Source: Akkermansiaceae bacterium (GTDB taxonomy: Bacteria > Verrucomicrobiota > Verrucomicrobiia > Verrucomicrobiales > Akkermansiaceae). From it: a stretch of 64,000 bases of DNA. The position numbers and the translations under genes are program-made. Where the stretch lies: positions 210,219 through 274,218 of the forward strand of contig CAJIZY010000013.1 of assembly GCA_905181965.1 (NCBI GenBank). Direction: 5' to 3'. Below the pieces are notes generated by a model, which saw only the letters and a program-made list of their open reading frames with translations, was not told the origin of the DNA and did no database searches. The stretch's first letter is position 1. Each line of letters starts with the position of its first letter. This document shows positions 7,920 through 16,845 of this stretch, in pieces.

Positions 7920-10900
7920 ATGAAAAACGGTCTTTTCACGGCTCTTGCCCTTCTCACCCTTCCTTCGCTTACCGCACAGGTCCTCCCCCCAACTTCCGTG
8001 CCGGTCAACAAGACTAAAACATCTCTCCTAACAAAGCAGGCCGATCAACTAGCCCAACACGATTTGCAGGCCAATTTTCGCCTCTTTCTAAATTATTCCG
8101 CAAAGTCCGACTTCATCGTCAAATTTGGCGACCACCCTATCGAAGTAACGGCTGGCGAAAAAGTCACCGCCGACTTCACTTTTGAGCACCTGCCCAATTC
8201 ATCTGCCCTCATCCACTGTCCAGCTTCCGGCGATCCAACCACCAAGCGCATCGAAGTCCCCGGAACGACCTCGCCAGCGATGGAAATATGCCTTTTAAAC
8301 CACTCCCGGAAAAGACTTCCCGATGGACGAAGCCTTCACCTTGATGGCTCGTTTCAGCACAACAACCACCAAAGGAACTCTCGTATCCCTTGCTCCCGCC
8401 AAGGGAAAGTGGGAACGCGGCGGAAAAACTCTCTTCATTCAGGATGGCCAGTTGAGCTACGATGTCGGCTGGGAGGGCATGCTTAGAGGAGGAGATCGCA
8501 TTGATGATGGAAAGGAACACCTAGCCGTCCTTGTCGGCGATCATGAAGGCAATATCACCCTCTATCTCGATGGCAAAAAAGTTGCCATCGCTGATGGTCT
8601 CACCTCCAAAGATAAGGAGGGACACACATTCAAAGTCGGATCGACAACCGAAGACTTTGGAGGGGACTTTAAAGACGGTTCTATCGATCAAGTTCTTTTC
8701 TGGAAACGCTCACTCTCCAAGAAAGAAATAGGCACGGCGGCTAAAAAGAAAATCGATGAACTCAATACTCCCGACTTCCACTGGAAAAAGCCGGGGAAAA
8801 GTGCAGGAAAACAACTCAACCTCGTCAAGACTGGCACCCATCCTGGCTACGGCACTATTGTCTCACTCGAGAAAAACGAAGGCATTACAATTCACGAAGC
8901 CTGGATGCAGCCTCTCGAAACCTCAGACCATCGGGAAATCGTGAGGGCGTGGGACAAAAACTCTCTTAAGCGCGGCCAAGAAATTTATAACCAACTCTGC
9001 ATCACTTGTCACGGCAGCGATCAAAAGGAAGGATCCATTCCCATCGCCCTCAAATTCCACGAAGGAAAATTTAAGAACGGGCACGACCCCTTCCGCATGT
9101 ATCAAACCCTCACCAAGGGATACGGCATGATGATGCCCATGCCTCAGTTCTCAACCCGTCAAAAATACGACGTCATTCACTACATCCGACAAGAATATCT
9201 TAAAAAGCATAACTCCTCCCAGCTCAGTAAGATCGACGACCGCTACCTCGGCAATCTTCCGCGTGGCATGTCTCAGCTTGAAGAAAAAGAATCCAAAAAA
9301 ACTCCACCACCCTACAAAATGATGGACTTCGGAAACCATCTCTTCTGGACCTACCAAATCGAGCCCGGCCCTCTCGATACGAAGGTCAACATTGCCCAAA
9401 AAGGGCTCGCCATTCGCCTCGACTCCGGACTCGGCGGTATTTCGAAAGGAAACTCGTGGGCAGTTTACGATCACGATACGATGCGCCTTGCCGCCATCTA
9501 TACGGGAGACCAATTTGTCGACTGGAGAGGCATCGCTTTTGACGGCTCCCATGGAACCCACACCTCCATCGTTGGAGAGCGTATCCTCACCAACCCCGAC
9601 CGCCCCGGCTGGGCCCATCCTGAAACCGGCTCCTGGGAACCCATTCGAGTGAAGGGAAAAGACGGCCGTCTCTTCGGACCACTCCCGAAAGACTGGGTAA
9701 CATTCAAGGGGATTTTTCTTGGTAAGGCTGGAACAGCCATCCGATACCTAGTTGGAGAAACAGCGATCACCGAAACCTTCCTCGACACTGCAAAAAAAGG
9801 AGGTTTTCAGCGCCTGATCCAAGTCGGTGCAGGAAACTCAAAACTCAAGATGAGAGTCGGAAAAGCCACAGAAAAACTTCCTAATGAGAATTACGTCATT
9901 GAAGACGGGTCACTCTGCCGAATTTTCGAACCATCATCCCAAGCTCTCCTCCTGCACACGATTGACGGAAGAGTCATCGAAGAAAGGTCAATCTCGGCCC
10001 ACCTAGACAGGGACCCTCGACTCATTCCTCCGACCACCGTCACGACCCAAATCCAACGCGGCGATGAGTCCGGCCCCTTCGCGGTCGACACTCTCACCGT
10101 GCCTATCGCCAATCTAAATCCGCACCAATCCTGGATGCGCACCAGCGGCTTCGACTTCTACCCCGATGGCAAACGCGCTGCCGTTTGCACCTGGATGGGT
10201 GACGTCTGGATCGTCGAAGGCATCGATCAACTCGAAGGAAAACTCACCTGGAAGCGCATTTGCTCCGGCCTCTTTCAACCGCTCGGCCTTAAGATCATAG
10301 ATGACAAAATCCACGTCACCTGCCGTGATCAGCTTGCCAAACTTTACGACACCAATGGAGACGAAACTATCGACTACATCGAGTGCCTCAACAACGACCA
10401 TCAGGTCACCGAGCACTTCCACGAATTTGCGATGGGCCTCCAAACCGATGACAAGGGTAATTTCTACTACGCCAAGTCTGCCCGCCACGCCAAAGATTCG
10501 CTCGTCCCTCATCATGGCACCCTCCTCCGCGTAAGCGCCGACGGCTCTAGGACCGATATTCTTGCCACCGGCTTCCGTGCTGCAAACGGCGTCTGTCTCA
10601 ATCCGGACGGCTCCTTTATCGTCACCGATCAGGAAGGTCACTGGAATCCTAAAAATCGCATCAACTGGGTCAACGGCGACGGACCGAAAGAATTTTTTGG
10701 TAACATCTACGGTTATTCCCCCGTCACCGACACCGCCGATTCCGCGATGAAAAATCCTCTTTGCTGGATCACCAATCGATTTGATCGATCGCCCTCCGAA
10801 CTGCTTTGGGTTCCCAAGGATGCCAAGTGGGGATCATTGAACGGCCAGCTCCTCAACCTCAGTTACGGCTACGGGAAAATCTACGTCGTTCCACACGAAA

Positions 10901-11406
10901 CAATTGGAGATCAACGTCAAGGCGGACTTTGTGAACTCCCACTAAACCAGTTCCCGACCGGTATTATGCGGGGGCGTTTCCACACTAGCGACGGCCAACT
11001 TTACGGTTGCGGTATGTTTGCCTGGGCCGGCACCCAGCGAAAAGCCGGAGGCTTCTATCGCATCCGAAAATTAGATAAGGCAGCCAATCTTCCCACCCAG
11101 ATCGAGGCCTCCAAAAACACCGTCACCTTGACCCTCTCTGATGAAGTTGACGAGAAATCGGTGAAGCCAAACAATTTTTGTATCAAAGCTTGGGATCTCA
11201 AAAGAACCAAGAACTATGGATCCAAGCACTTCAACGAACAGGAGTGGGAAATTACCAGCGCCACCCTCAATGGAAAAAAGATCACCCTCACCGTTCCCGA
11301 CCTTGAACCCACCTGGGGCATGTCTATCGACCTCAAGCTTACCGATAAGAGCGGCCAGGCCTTCCAACGGCTCATCCACAACTCTATCTTTGAGCTCTCG
11401 GAATAA
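7920..11406 (+). CDS. Secreted LamG - cytochrome c - propeller protein (PVC type), two frameshifts
   Basis: A multidomain exported protein of about 1160 residues. Signal peptide MKNGLFTALALLTLPSLTA; LamG-like domain (about residues 120-270, ITLYLDGKKVAIADG, SIDQVLFWKRSLS); cytochrome c with CITCHG (8998-9015) and a Met-rich ligand region (MMMPMPQFS); then a DUF6797-like region and a glucose/sorbosone-dehydrogenase-like beta-propeller (GFDFYPDGKRAAVCTWMGDVW, FRAANGVCLNPDGSFIVTDQEG). The frame changes twice near 8274 and 8308; restoring one base at each gives TSP-SDGNMPFKPLP-GKDFPMDEAFTL, the second being a G lost from GGG. ATG 8323 is therefore internal, not the start. It follows the DUF1592/DUF1552 pair and probably belongs to the same extracellular oxidation system. 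Confidence 0.8.
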
Positions 11407-11543
11407 AAGAATCACGGTGTTCCTCCCCACTATTCTCCCGAGCTCCAGCAGACAACGCGGCGAGATCCCACGGTCCCTCTCCACCAGAAACAAAAAGCAC
11501 GAAGCTTTCCAAAAGAGGTGAAATCGACCATTCTTTTCTCTCC

Positions 11544-12476
11544 ATGAAAACACTGGCCATCTTCCTCTCTGTCATCGTCACCCTCGCCGCTGATGAGCGA
11601 CCGCTCCCCAAGGTGAAGCACATGATCGACACTCATATTCATCTTTACGACCCCACCCGAGAGGAAGGAATTCCATGGCCACCAAAAGGCGATAAAGTTC
11701 TCTACAAACCACATCTTCCAGACGAATTTCACAAAGTAGCAGAGCCTGCTGGCACCACCGGAGTGATCGTGGTCGAAGCCAGTGATCTCATTGAAGACAA
11801 TCGTTGGGTTCTCGATCTTGTAAAAGATGACGACTATTTCGTGGGACTCGTCGGGAATATTGACCCCTATTCAGACGACTTTAAATTTGCGATTCAGAAG
11901 CTCAAAAGGGATAAGCGTTTCGTCGGGATCCGATTACGAAACGGCAAGAGTAAAAAAACGATCAACTACTCCGACCCACAGCTCATCAGTAATTTGCGCG
12001 GACTAGCCAAACACAAGCTTACTGTCGATATCCTCGTCAATGGAGGCGGAATAGAGGCCGTGAAACAAGTCGACCAACTTGCCCGCGCCGTCCCAAATCT
12101 CAACCTCGTAGTCGACCACGTCATCGGTTATGACTTTGATGGTAAGGCCGCGCCGCAGGAATGGATCACTGCAGTCGAGAGATTAGCCGAGAATAAAAAT
12201 GTGTGGTGCAAAATTTCGGGCCTCTACCAGCGAAGTATTCCCCAACCTGCTCCCCACAAAATCGATCACTACCGGAGCGTGCTTGATGTCCTCTGGGAAA
12301 ACCTTGGCTCCAAGCGACTCATTTTTGGCAGCAACTGGCCGTGCACCAAAAACAGTGGTGACTACACAAGCTTCGTAAAGCTCGTGAACGAATACTTCTC
12401 GGCTAAAGGACAGGAAGCCTGCGAGCGCTACTTTTGGAAAAACGCCGCCGAAGCATACCGACTTCCTTTAAAATAG
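11544..12476 (+). CDS. Exported amidohydrolase_2 family hydrolase (lactonase-like)
   Basis: A 310-residue protein with a short signal peptide (about 1-16, MKTLAIFLSVIVTLAA). The TIM-barrel amidohydrolase features are clear: N-terminal DTHIHLYDP metal site, LVVDHVIGYDFDG, and near the C terminus FGSNWPCTKNSGDY with the catalytic Asp replaced by Asn-Trp context (GSNWP where most members have GSDWP). Relatives act as L-fuconolactonase, L-rhamnonolactonase or 2-pyrone-4,6-dicarboxylate lactonase. The exported location is unusual for those roles. It is a paralogue of the N-terminal half of the protein at 19571-21235, which keeps GSDWP. The Asn at the metal position deserves care in assigning activity. 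Confidence 0.8.
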   Translation: MKTLAIFLSVIVTLAADERPLPKVKHMIDTHIHLYDPTREEGIPWPPKGDKVLYKPHLPDEFHKVAEPAGTTGVIVVEASDLIEDNRWVLDLVKDDDYFVGLVGNIDPYSDDFKFAIQKLKRDKRFVGIRLRNGKSKKTINYSDPQLISNLRGLAKHKLTVDILVNGGGIEAVKQVDQLARAVPNLNLVVDHVIGYDFDGKAAPQEWITAVERLAENKNVWCKISGLYQRSIPQPAPHKIDHYRSVLDVLWENLGSKRLIFGSNWPCTKNSGDYTSFVKLVNEYFSAKGQEACERYFWKNAAEAYRLPLK

Positions 12477-12491
12477 CATTCAGGTCAAAGG

Positions 12492-13889
12492 CTAAGCGAT
12501 AATCTCAGAAATTGGATCAGCTCCTTCAACTCCCACCAGTTTTTCGTTTAAGCCAGCGTGGTGGAAGTGGAGCCCGTTGGGATCAAATCCCAATTGACGC
12601 AGAACAGTGGCGTGAAGGTGCTTCACTTCGAGAGGCTTCTCCACCGCCGCCGATCCAAGTTCATCAGTCTGCCCCACACTTACACCGCCTTTGATTCCGC
12701 CGCCGGCCATCCACATTGTAAAGCCGGCCGAGTTATGATCCCGGCCCGTGCCTTTGGCATACTCGGCAGTGGGCTGGCGACCAAATTCGCCGCCCCACAC
12801 GACGAGAGTTTCATCAAGGAGACCTCGTTGTTTGAGATCCTTAAGAAGCCCTGCAATAGGTTTATCAGTGTTCCCAGCATGCTTATTATGGTTGTTCTCA
12901 AGATTACCGTGCGCATCCCAATTATCATCGTTATGAGCACCACCTGAATAAATCTGGATGAAGGGCGTGCCTCGCTCGACTAATCGGCGTGCCAAAAGGC
13001 ACTTCTTACCAAAGTCCTCGGTGCGACCTTCATCGATGCCGTAAAGCTGCTTGGTCGCTTCGCTCTCTTGGTCGAAATCGATCGCTTCCGGCGCAGTTGA
13101 TTGCATCTTAAACGCGAGTTCGTAGCTATCGATGCGAGCCTGTAGATTCGTGTTCCCGTGACGTTGTGAAAGATGACCAGCATTGAGCTGATTGAGCGAT
13201 TCGATGATGCGATATTGCTCATCACGTCCCATGCCACGAGAGTTTTTGAGATCCAGAATAGGATCCCCTTTCGAACGGAGCACCGTGCCTTGGTAGTTCG
13301 CGGGCATAAACCCAGACGACCAATTCTTGGCCCCAGAAATAGGACCACCAGTTTTATCGAGCATCACAACATAGCCCGGAAGATTCTCATTAATATTACC
13401 CAAGCCATAGTTCACCCAACTTCCAAGGGAAGGCTTTCCACTGATGAGCGATCCAGAATTCATTTTCAACATCGCCGAGCCATGGATGGGCGATTCAGCG
13501 GTAAGCGAATGAAGAAAAGCGATGTCATCGACGCAGGTCGCGAGATGTGGGAAGAGATCAGAAACCCACTTACCACACTGGCCATACTGCTTAAAATTCC
13601 ACTTTGGCTCAACGATACGGCCTTCGTTTTTTTTCCCACCACGGCCAAAAGTTTTCACCTTCACCGTCTTTCCATCCATCCCCTTCATTCCAGGTTTGTA
13701 ATCGAAGGTATCGATGTGCGATGGCCCACCATACATAAAAAGAAAAATAACGCTCTTTGCCTTAGGTGCAAAATCAGTTTCCTTCTTCTTTCCTTGGGCC
13801 ATCATCCCCGTCAGAGCGAGCGAGGTAAAGCCTCCTCCAACAGTAGATATAAATTCCCGCCGGTTAGTTTGTCCGCAAAAGTCAGTCAT
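12492..13889 (-). CDS. DUF1501 family protein (sulfatase-like fold)
   Basis: About 465 residues from the ATG at 13889, which lies 2 bp after the stop of the DUF1549/DUF1553 gene. I prefer it to an upstream ATG at 13937 because it gives the usual start MTDFCGQTNRREFISTVGGG, a Tat-like signal (NRREF). Conserved family features include FLFMYGGPSHIDTFDYKP, GSWVNYGLG, LVVWGGEFGRQP and GTGRDHNSAGFTMWMAGGGIKGG. DUF1501 proteins belong to the alkaline-phosphatase/sulfatase superfamily and are nearly always encoded next to DUF1549/DUF1553 cytochrome proteins in PVC bacteria. Exact substrate unknown. Confidence 0.85.
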   Translation of the reverse strand: MTDFCGQTNRREFISTVGGGFTSLALTGMMAQGKKKETDFAPKAKSVIFLFMYGGPSHIDTFDYKPGMKGMDGKTVKVKTFGRGGKKNEGRIVEPKWNFKQYGQCGKWVSDLFPHLATCVDDIAFLHSLTAESPIHGSAMLKMNSGSLISGKPSLGSWVNYGLGNINENLPGYVVMLDKTGGPISGAKNWSSGFMPANYQGTVLRSKGDPILDLKNSRGMGRDEQYRIIESLNQLNAGHLSQRHGNTNLQARIDSYELAFKMQSTAPEAIDFDQESEATKQLYGIDEGRTEDFGKKCLLARRLVERGTPFIQIYSGGAHNDDNWDAHGNLENNHNKHAGNTDKPIAGLLKDLKQRGLLDETLVVWGGEFGRQPTAEYAKGTGRDHNSAGFTMWMAGGGIKGGVSVGQTDELGSAAVEKPLEVKHLHATVLRQLGFDPNGLHFHHAGLNEKLVGVEGADPISEIIA

Positions 13890-13891
13890 GA

Positions 13892-16288
13892 TTAGTCGAG
13901 GTAGAGAGTTTCGTTGAGATTGAGAATAAGAAGGCAAATTCGCGACATAAGCTGATCATCCGAAACACCATGTTTGGCTTTGAGATCAGCCGCTAGCCCT
14001 TTGATTTCGTGAAATTCTCCATCAGTAATCTCACGACTAGTCCCGAGGTGAAATGCTTCTCGGATTTTTTCGTCAACCGAGCCGTTTAACCGCGCAGCAA
14101 ACTTCTCCGACAACTCATTCATACGCTCGCTGTTGAGCATGGTCAGAGCCTGTGTGGGGACAGTAGTAGCAAAACGTGAGGGGCAGGAAAAATCACGCTC
14201 AGGCGAGTCAAAATTCGCCAATAAAGGAAGCTTAATAGAGCGCTTCACATGAATATAAACTGCACGGCGATTTGCTGAGTCTCCTGGTGAAGGTGGCCAA
14301 ACATTTCTGGGGCGCGATGAAGTCTGAAGGACCGCGTCCGGCATTTTTGGCCGGACCGGGGGACCACCAATTTCAAATTTCATCTGGTTGGTGAGCACAA
14401 GATAACTATCCCAAATCTCCTCAGCAGTGAGACGACGAGAAGAATACTTCCAGTGTAAGCGATTGGTGGGATCTTTGTCGCTTATTCCTTTCGACGAAAG
14501 CTGATAAGTCGAACTATTCAAGATGAGCCTGAGAATGTGCTTTGTATCCCACCCTGATTTCACAAGCTCCCCTGCAAGCCAATCGAGAAGTTTTTGATTG
14601 GAAACTCCAGTTCCGAGCTTGCCGAATTCGTTTGAACTTTCGACCAACCCGGCTCCAAAACAATACTGCCACAGACGGTTCACCCATACGCGGGCGGTCG
14701 TTGGATGTTCTGGTGAGGTAATCCACTTAGCGAACTCCAGACGGTTACGTTTAGGTTTTAGCTTAGCGGAATCTAGCATTGCGGGAAAAGCAATAGGAAC
14801 TTCGTCGCCCTGTGCGTGCACGCTGCCTCGAGTATGAATCCTTGGCGCGGCAACTTGCCCTTCTTCGTGAACACCATGATAGCGAACCCCTTGGATCGGT
14901 CGCTCAAGATCACGCCGCCTCTGCTGTAACGGCTTCATTTTAGAACCAAAATCATCTCCGAAAATACGCGCGATCATTCCGGAGTGGATAGAAGCGAATT
15001 GATCGCCATTGAGGTCGTGCACGGGCTCCCGAGTAATTTTAATCTCAGGACGATTCCGATTAAACTTAGTGATGATTCCAATGACATTTTTACCGGTCGT
15101 CAGCTCTTCGATCGGAAGTGGCACGAAGATCTCACCATGAACTTTCTCAATCACTCCCTCGTGAACCGGTGCACCATTGATGAAAATCTGGAGATGTTGC
15201 AACTCACCCTTGAGGTAAACTAGGAATTGCTTGGGGATTCCCTGAAGCCCAAACTCCGAACGGAGTGTCACCATCTTGTTGCGGGGCACTTTATCAAGCT
15301 TCTTGAAACCTGCGCCATTTGCATCGAATGATGGGAGCGACCACCCCGGAGCTTTAGGCACCTTCGGCAAAAACACCCAACTGGTTTTGATATCGCGGGG
15401 ATTCTTTGAGCGCTTCAAGTAGGGCTCCAATAACTGACGATCAACTCCCCCCCAAAGCTCCTCGATCTGCCCCCGATTGGCTTGTTTTTCTTCTTCGCGC
15501 TTTCGAATCACTTCGGGGTCATTCCAAGTATGGTTTGCCGATTTAAACAGATCCTGCCTGATGCCATCAAAAAACGACATCATCGAAAAATAGTCAGCTT
15601 GGGAGATTGGATCAACCTTGTGATCGTGGCATTTGGCACACCCCATCGTCGTGCCCATGAAGGCCTCAGAAGCGACATCAACGATATCACTAATTCGATC
15701 AGCGTGAGCTTGGGGGCGATCCGCCGGCTCATCATCTCGCTGCATAAGCGCCATAAATCCAGTGGCGACGCAGCTATCAAGGGTCTTATCGGGAAGTTGG
15801 TCGCCCGCTAACTGCTCCAAAATGAAACGGTCATAGCGTTTATTCTCGTTAAAAGATTTAATGACATAGTCGCGGTAACGCCAGATATCAGGTTTTGCGC
15901 TATCACGCTCAAAGCCATTGGTCTCAGAATAGCGGACGAGGTCGAGCCAATGGGAAGCCATCTTTTCACCAAAACGAGGTGAGTCTAATGTGTGATCCAC
16001 CAACTCTTGCCAGGACATTTCCTTTTTCTCGGGGGGCAGCCCAGTCAGGTCATACGAGAGCCTTCGACGTAACCGGACTTTGTCCGCCCGTTCATTTGGC
16101 TTTATCCCGTTTTCACGAAGCCCGGCAAAAATGAAGGCATCAATCGGGTTGCGGGTTGACGAATCTTTGACGGGGGGAACAGAGACTTTCTGCACAGGCT
16201 GATAGGCCCAATAATTGTCGTCAGTACTTTGCGCAACCAGAGTGGGGCTCAGCAGCAAAGAGATAAAGATAGTGTTGAGGTGTTTCAC
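13892..16288 (-). CDS. DUF1549/DUF1553 secreted cytochrome-like protein
   Basis: A 798-residue protein with signal peptide MKHLNTIFISLLLSPTLVA. The N-terminal third is DUF1549 (NPIDAFIFAGLRENGIKPNE, RRRLSYDLTGLPP, WLDLVRYSETNGFERD) with a CxxCH heme-type site in CAKCHDHKVDPI at about residues 218-230. A central beta-rich region is followed by DUF1553 (ARVWVNRLWQYCFGAGLVES, FGKLG, HPTTARVW, SSRRLTAEEIWDS, FDSPERDFSCPSRFATTVPTQAL in part). This lacks a separate N-terminal PSCyt1 domain seen in many relatives. It forms a two-gene unit with the downstream DUF1501 gene (2-bp gap). Probably periplasmic or exported electron-transfer role in carbohydrate breakdown. Confidence 0.88.
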   Translation of the reverse strand: MKHLNTIFISLLLSPTLVAQSTDDNYWAYQPVQKVSVPPVKDSSTRNPIDAFIFAGLRENGIKPNERADKVRLRRRLSYDLTGLPPEKKEMSWQELVDHTLDSPRFGEKMASHWLDLVRYSETNGFERDSAKPDIWRYRDYVIKSFNENKRYDRFILEQLAGDQLPDKTLDSCVATGFMALMQRDDEPADRPQAHADRISDIVDVASEAFMGTTMGCAKCHDHKVDPISQADYFSMMSFFDGIRQDLFKSANHTWNDPEVIRKREEEKQANRGQIEELWGGVDRQLLEPYLKRSKNPRDIKTSWVFLPKVPKAPGWSLPSFDANGAGFKKLDKVPRNKMVTLRSEFGLQGIPKQFLVYLKGELQHLQIFINGAPVHEGVIEKVHGEIFVPLPIEELTTGKNVIGIITKFNRNRPEIKITREPVHDLNGDQFASIHSGMIARIFGDDFGSKMKPLQQRRRDLERPIQGVRYHGVHEEGQVAAPRIHTRGSVHAQGDEVPIAFPAMLDSAKLKPKRNRLEFAKWITSPEHPTTARVWVNRLWQYCFGAGLVESSNEFGKLGTGVSNQKLLDWLAGELVKSGWDTKHILRLILNSSTYQLSSKGISDKDPTNRLHWKYSSRRLTAEEIWDSYLVLTNQMKFEIGGPPVRPKMPDAVLQTSSRPRNVWPPSPGDSANRRAVYIHVKRSIKLPLLANFDSPERDFSCPSRFATTVPTQALTMLNSERMNELSEKFAARLNGSVDEKIREAFHLGTSREITDGEFHEIKGLAADLKAKHGVSDDQLMSRICLLILNLNETLYLD

Positions 16289-16644
16289 AAGTGTAGATTA
16301 TGCTTTTGTAAACTTGGTTTATTCTTCTAATCTTTCAAGTTTGGCTAGCGAGCCCGCCGGAATAATTTCGGTTGATGAGGGCACCAAGCGTGGCGAGAGA
16401 TACAGCTCCCGAAATGAGTCTCATGCAGATTGCCATTCTGTTCATTTTCTAAATCCTCTGATTGAGGCCTTATGTTCAAGACTAACCCTGACAGCAACGC
16501 AGCAAACTAGTGAAAGGGCGTCAAAATCGTGGATTTATGCGGCGCTATTTCATTATTCTTCGCTCGAGATCCTAAACAACTACGTTATTTTGCAAATTGA
16601 TGGTTAGGGCTAATTCGCGACAGAATGAAAGTTTTCACGTAAAA

Positions 16645-16674
16645 GACCCGCTCCGAGATGGAGGCGGGTCTCGG
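16645..16674 (+). promoter_or_regulatory. Overlapping alternative hairpins in leader
   Basis: GACCCGC (16645-16651) can pair with GCGGGTC (16664-16670); alternatively CCGAGA (16653-16658) can pair with TCTCGG (16669-16674). The two stems share bases and cannot form together, as in attenuators. No clear U run follows on the plus strand; on the minus strand the first hairpin is followed by TTTT. Regulatory role is inference. Confidence 0.35.
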
Positions 16675-16808
16675 AAATTAAATGTGATGCTTCCTCCAAG
16701 CCCATAAGCGATGCAAGCCAAAACCTAGCCACAAATTAACTGTTGAAAAAGCGGAGTTTTCATCGAAATAAGTGGGGACTTGTTCGCTCAATCTGCTAAT
16801 CTCCGGAA

Positions 16809-16835
16809 CTGAATCGCTCCGGCGGGGCGATTCAG
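16809..16835 (+). promoter_or_regulatory. Perfect 9-bp hairpin just upstream of start codon
   Basis: CTGAATCGC (16809-16817) and GCGATTCAG (16827-16835) pair perfectly around a 9-nt GC-rich loop, ending 10 bp before the ATG of the metallophosphoesterase fusion. It would hide or shape the ribosome binding region if transcribed, or could be a protein operator. Confidence 0.45.
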
Positions 16836-16845
16836 GTTTGATGCT

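Larger units (their letters stand above)
16289..16845. other. 557-bp divergent intergenic region
   Basis: Lies between the minus-strand DUF1549/1553 gene and the plus-strand metallophosphoesterase fusion, so it should hold both promoters. No convincing coding sequence was found on either strand. Two inverted-repeat elements near its right end are listed separately (16645-16674 and 16809-16835). Confidence 0.6.

Noticed and set aside
8323..11406. ATG at 8323 as the start of the LamG-cytochrome gene
   Set aside because: The signal peptide and N-terminal part are at 7920-8320 and the domain is continuous once two single-base deletions are corrected.
13173..13895. Long plus-strand open frame opposite the DUF1501 gene
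   Set aside because: It is antisense to a strongly conserved gene and has no recognisable domain or start signal.
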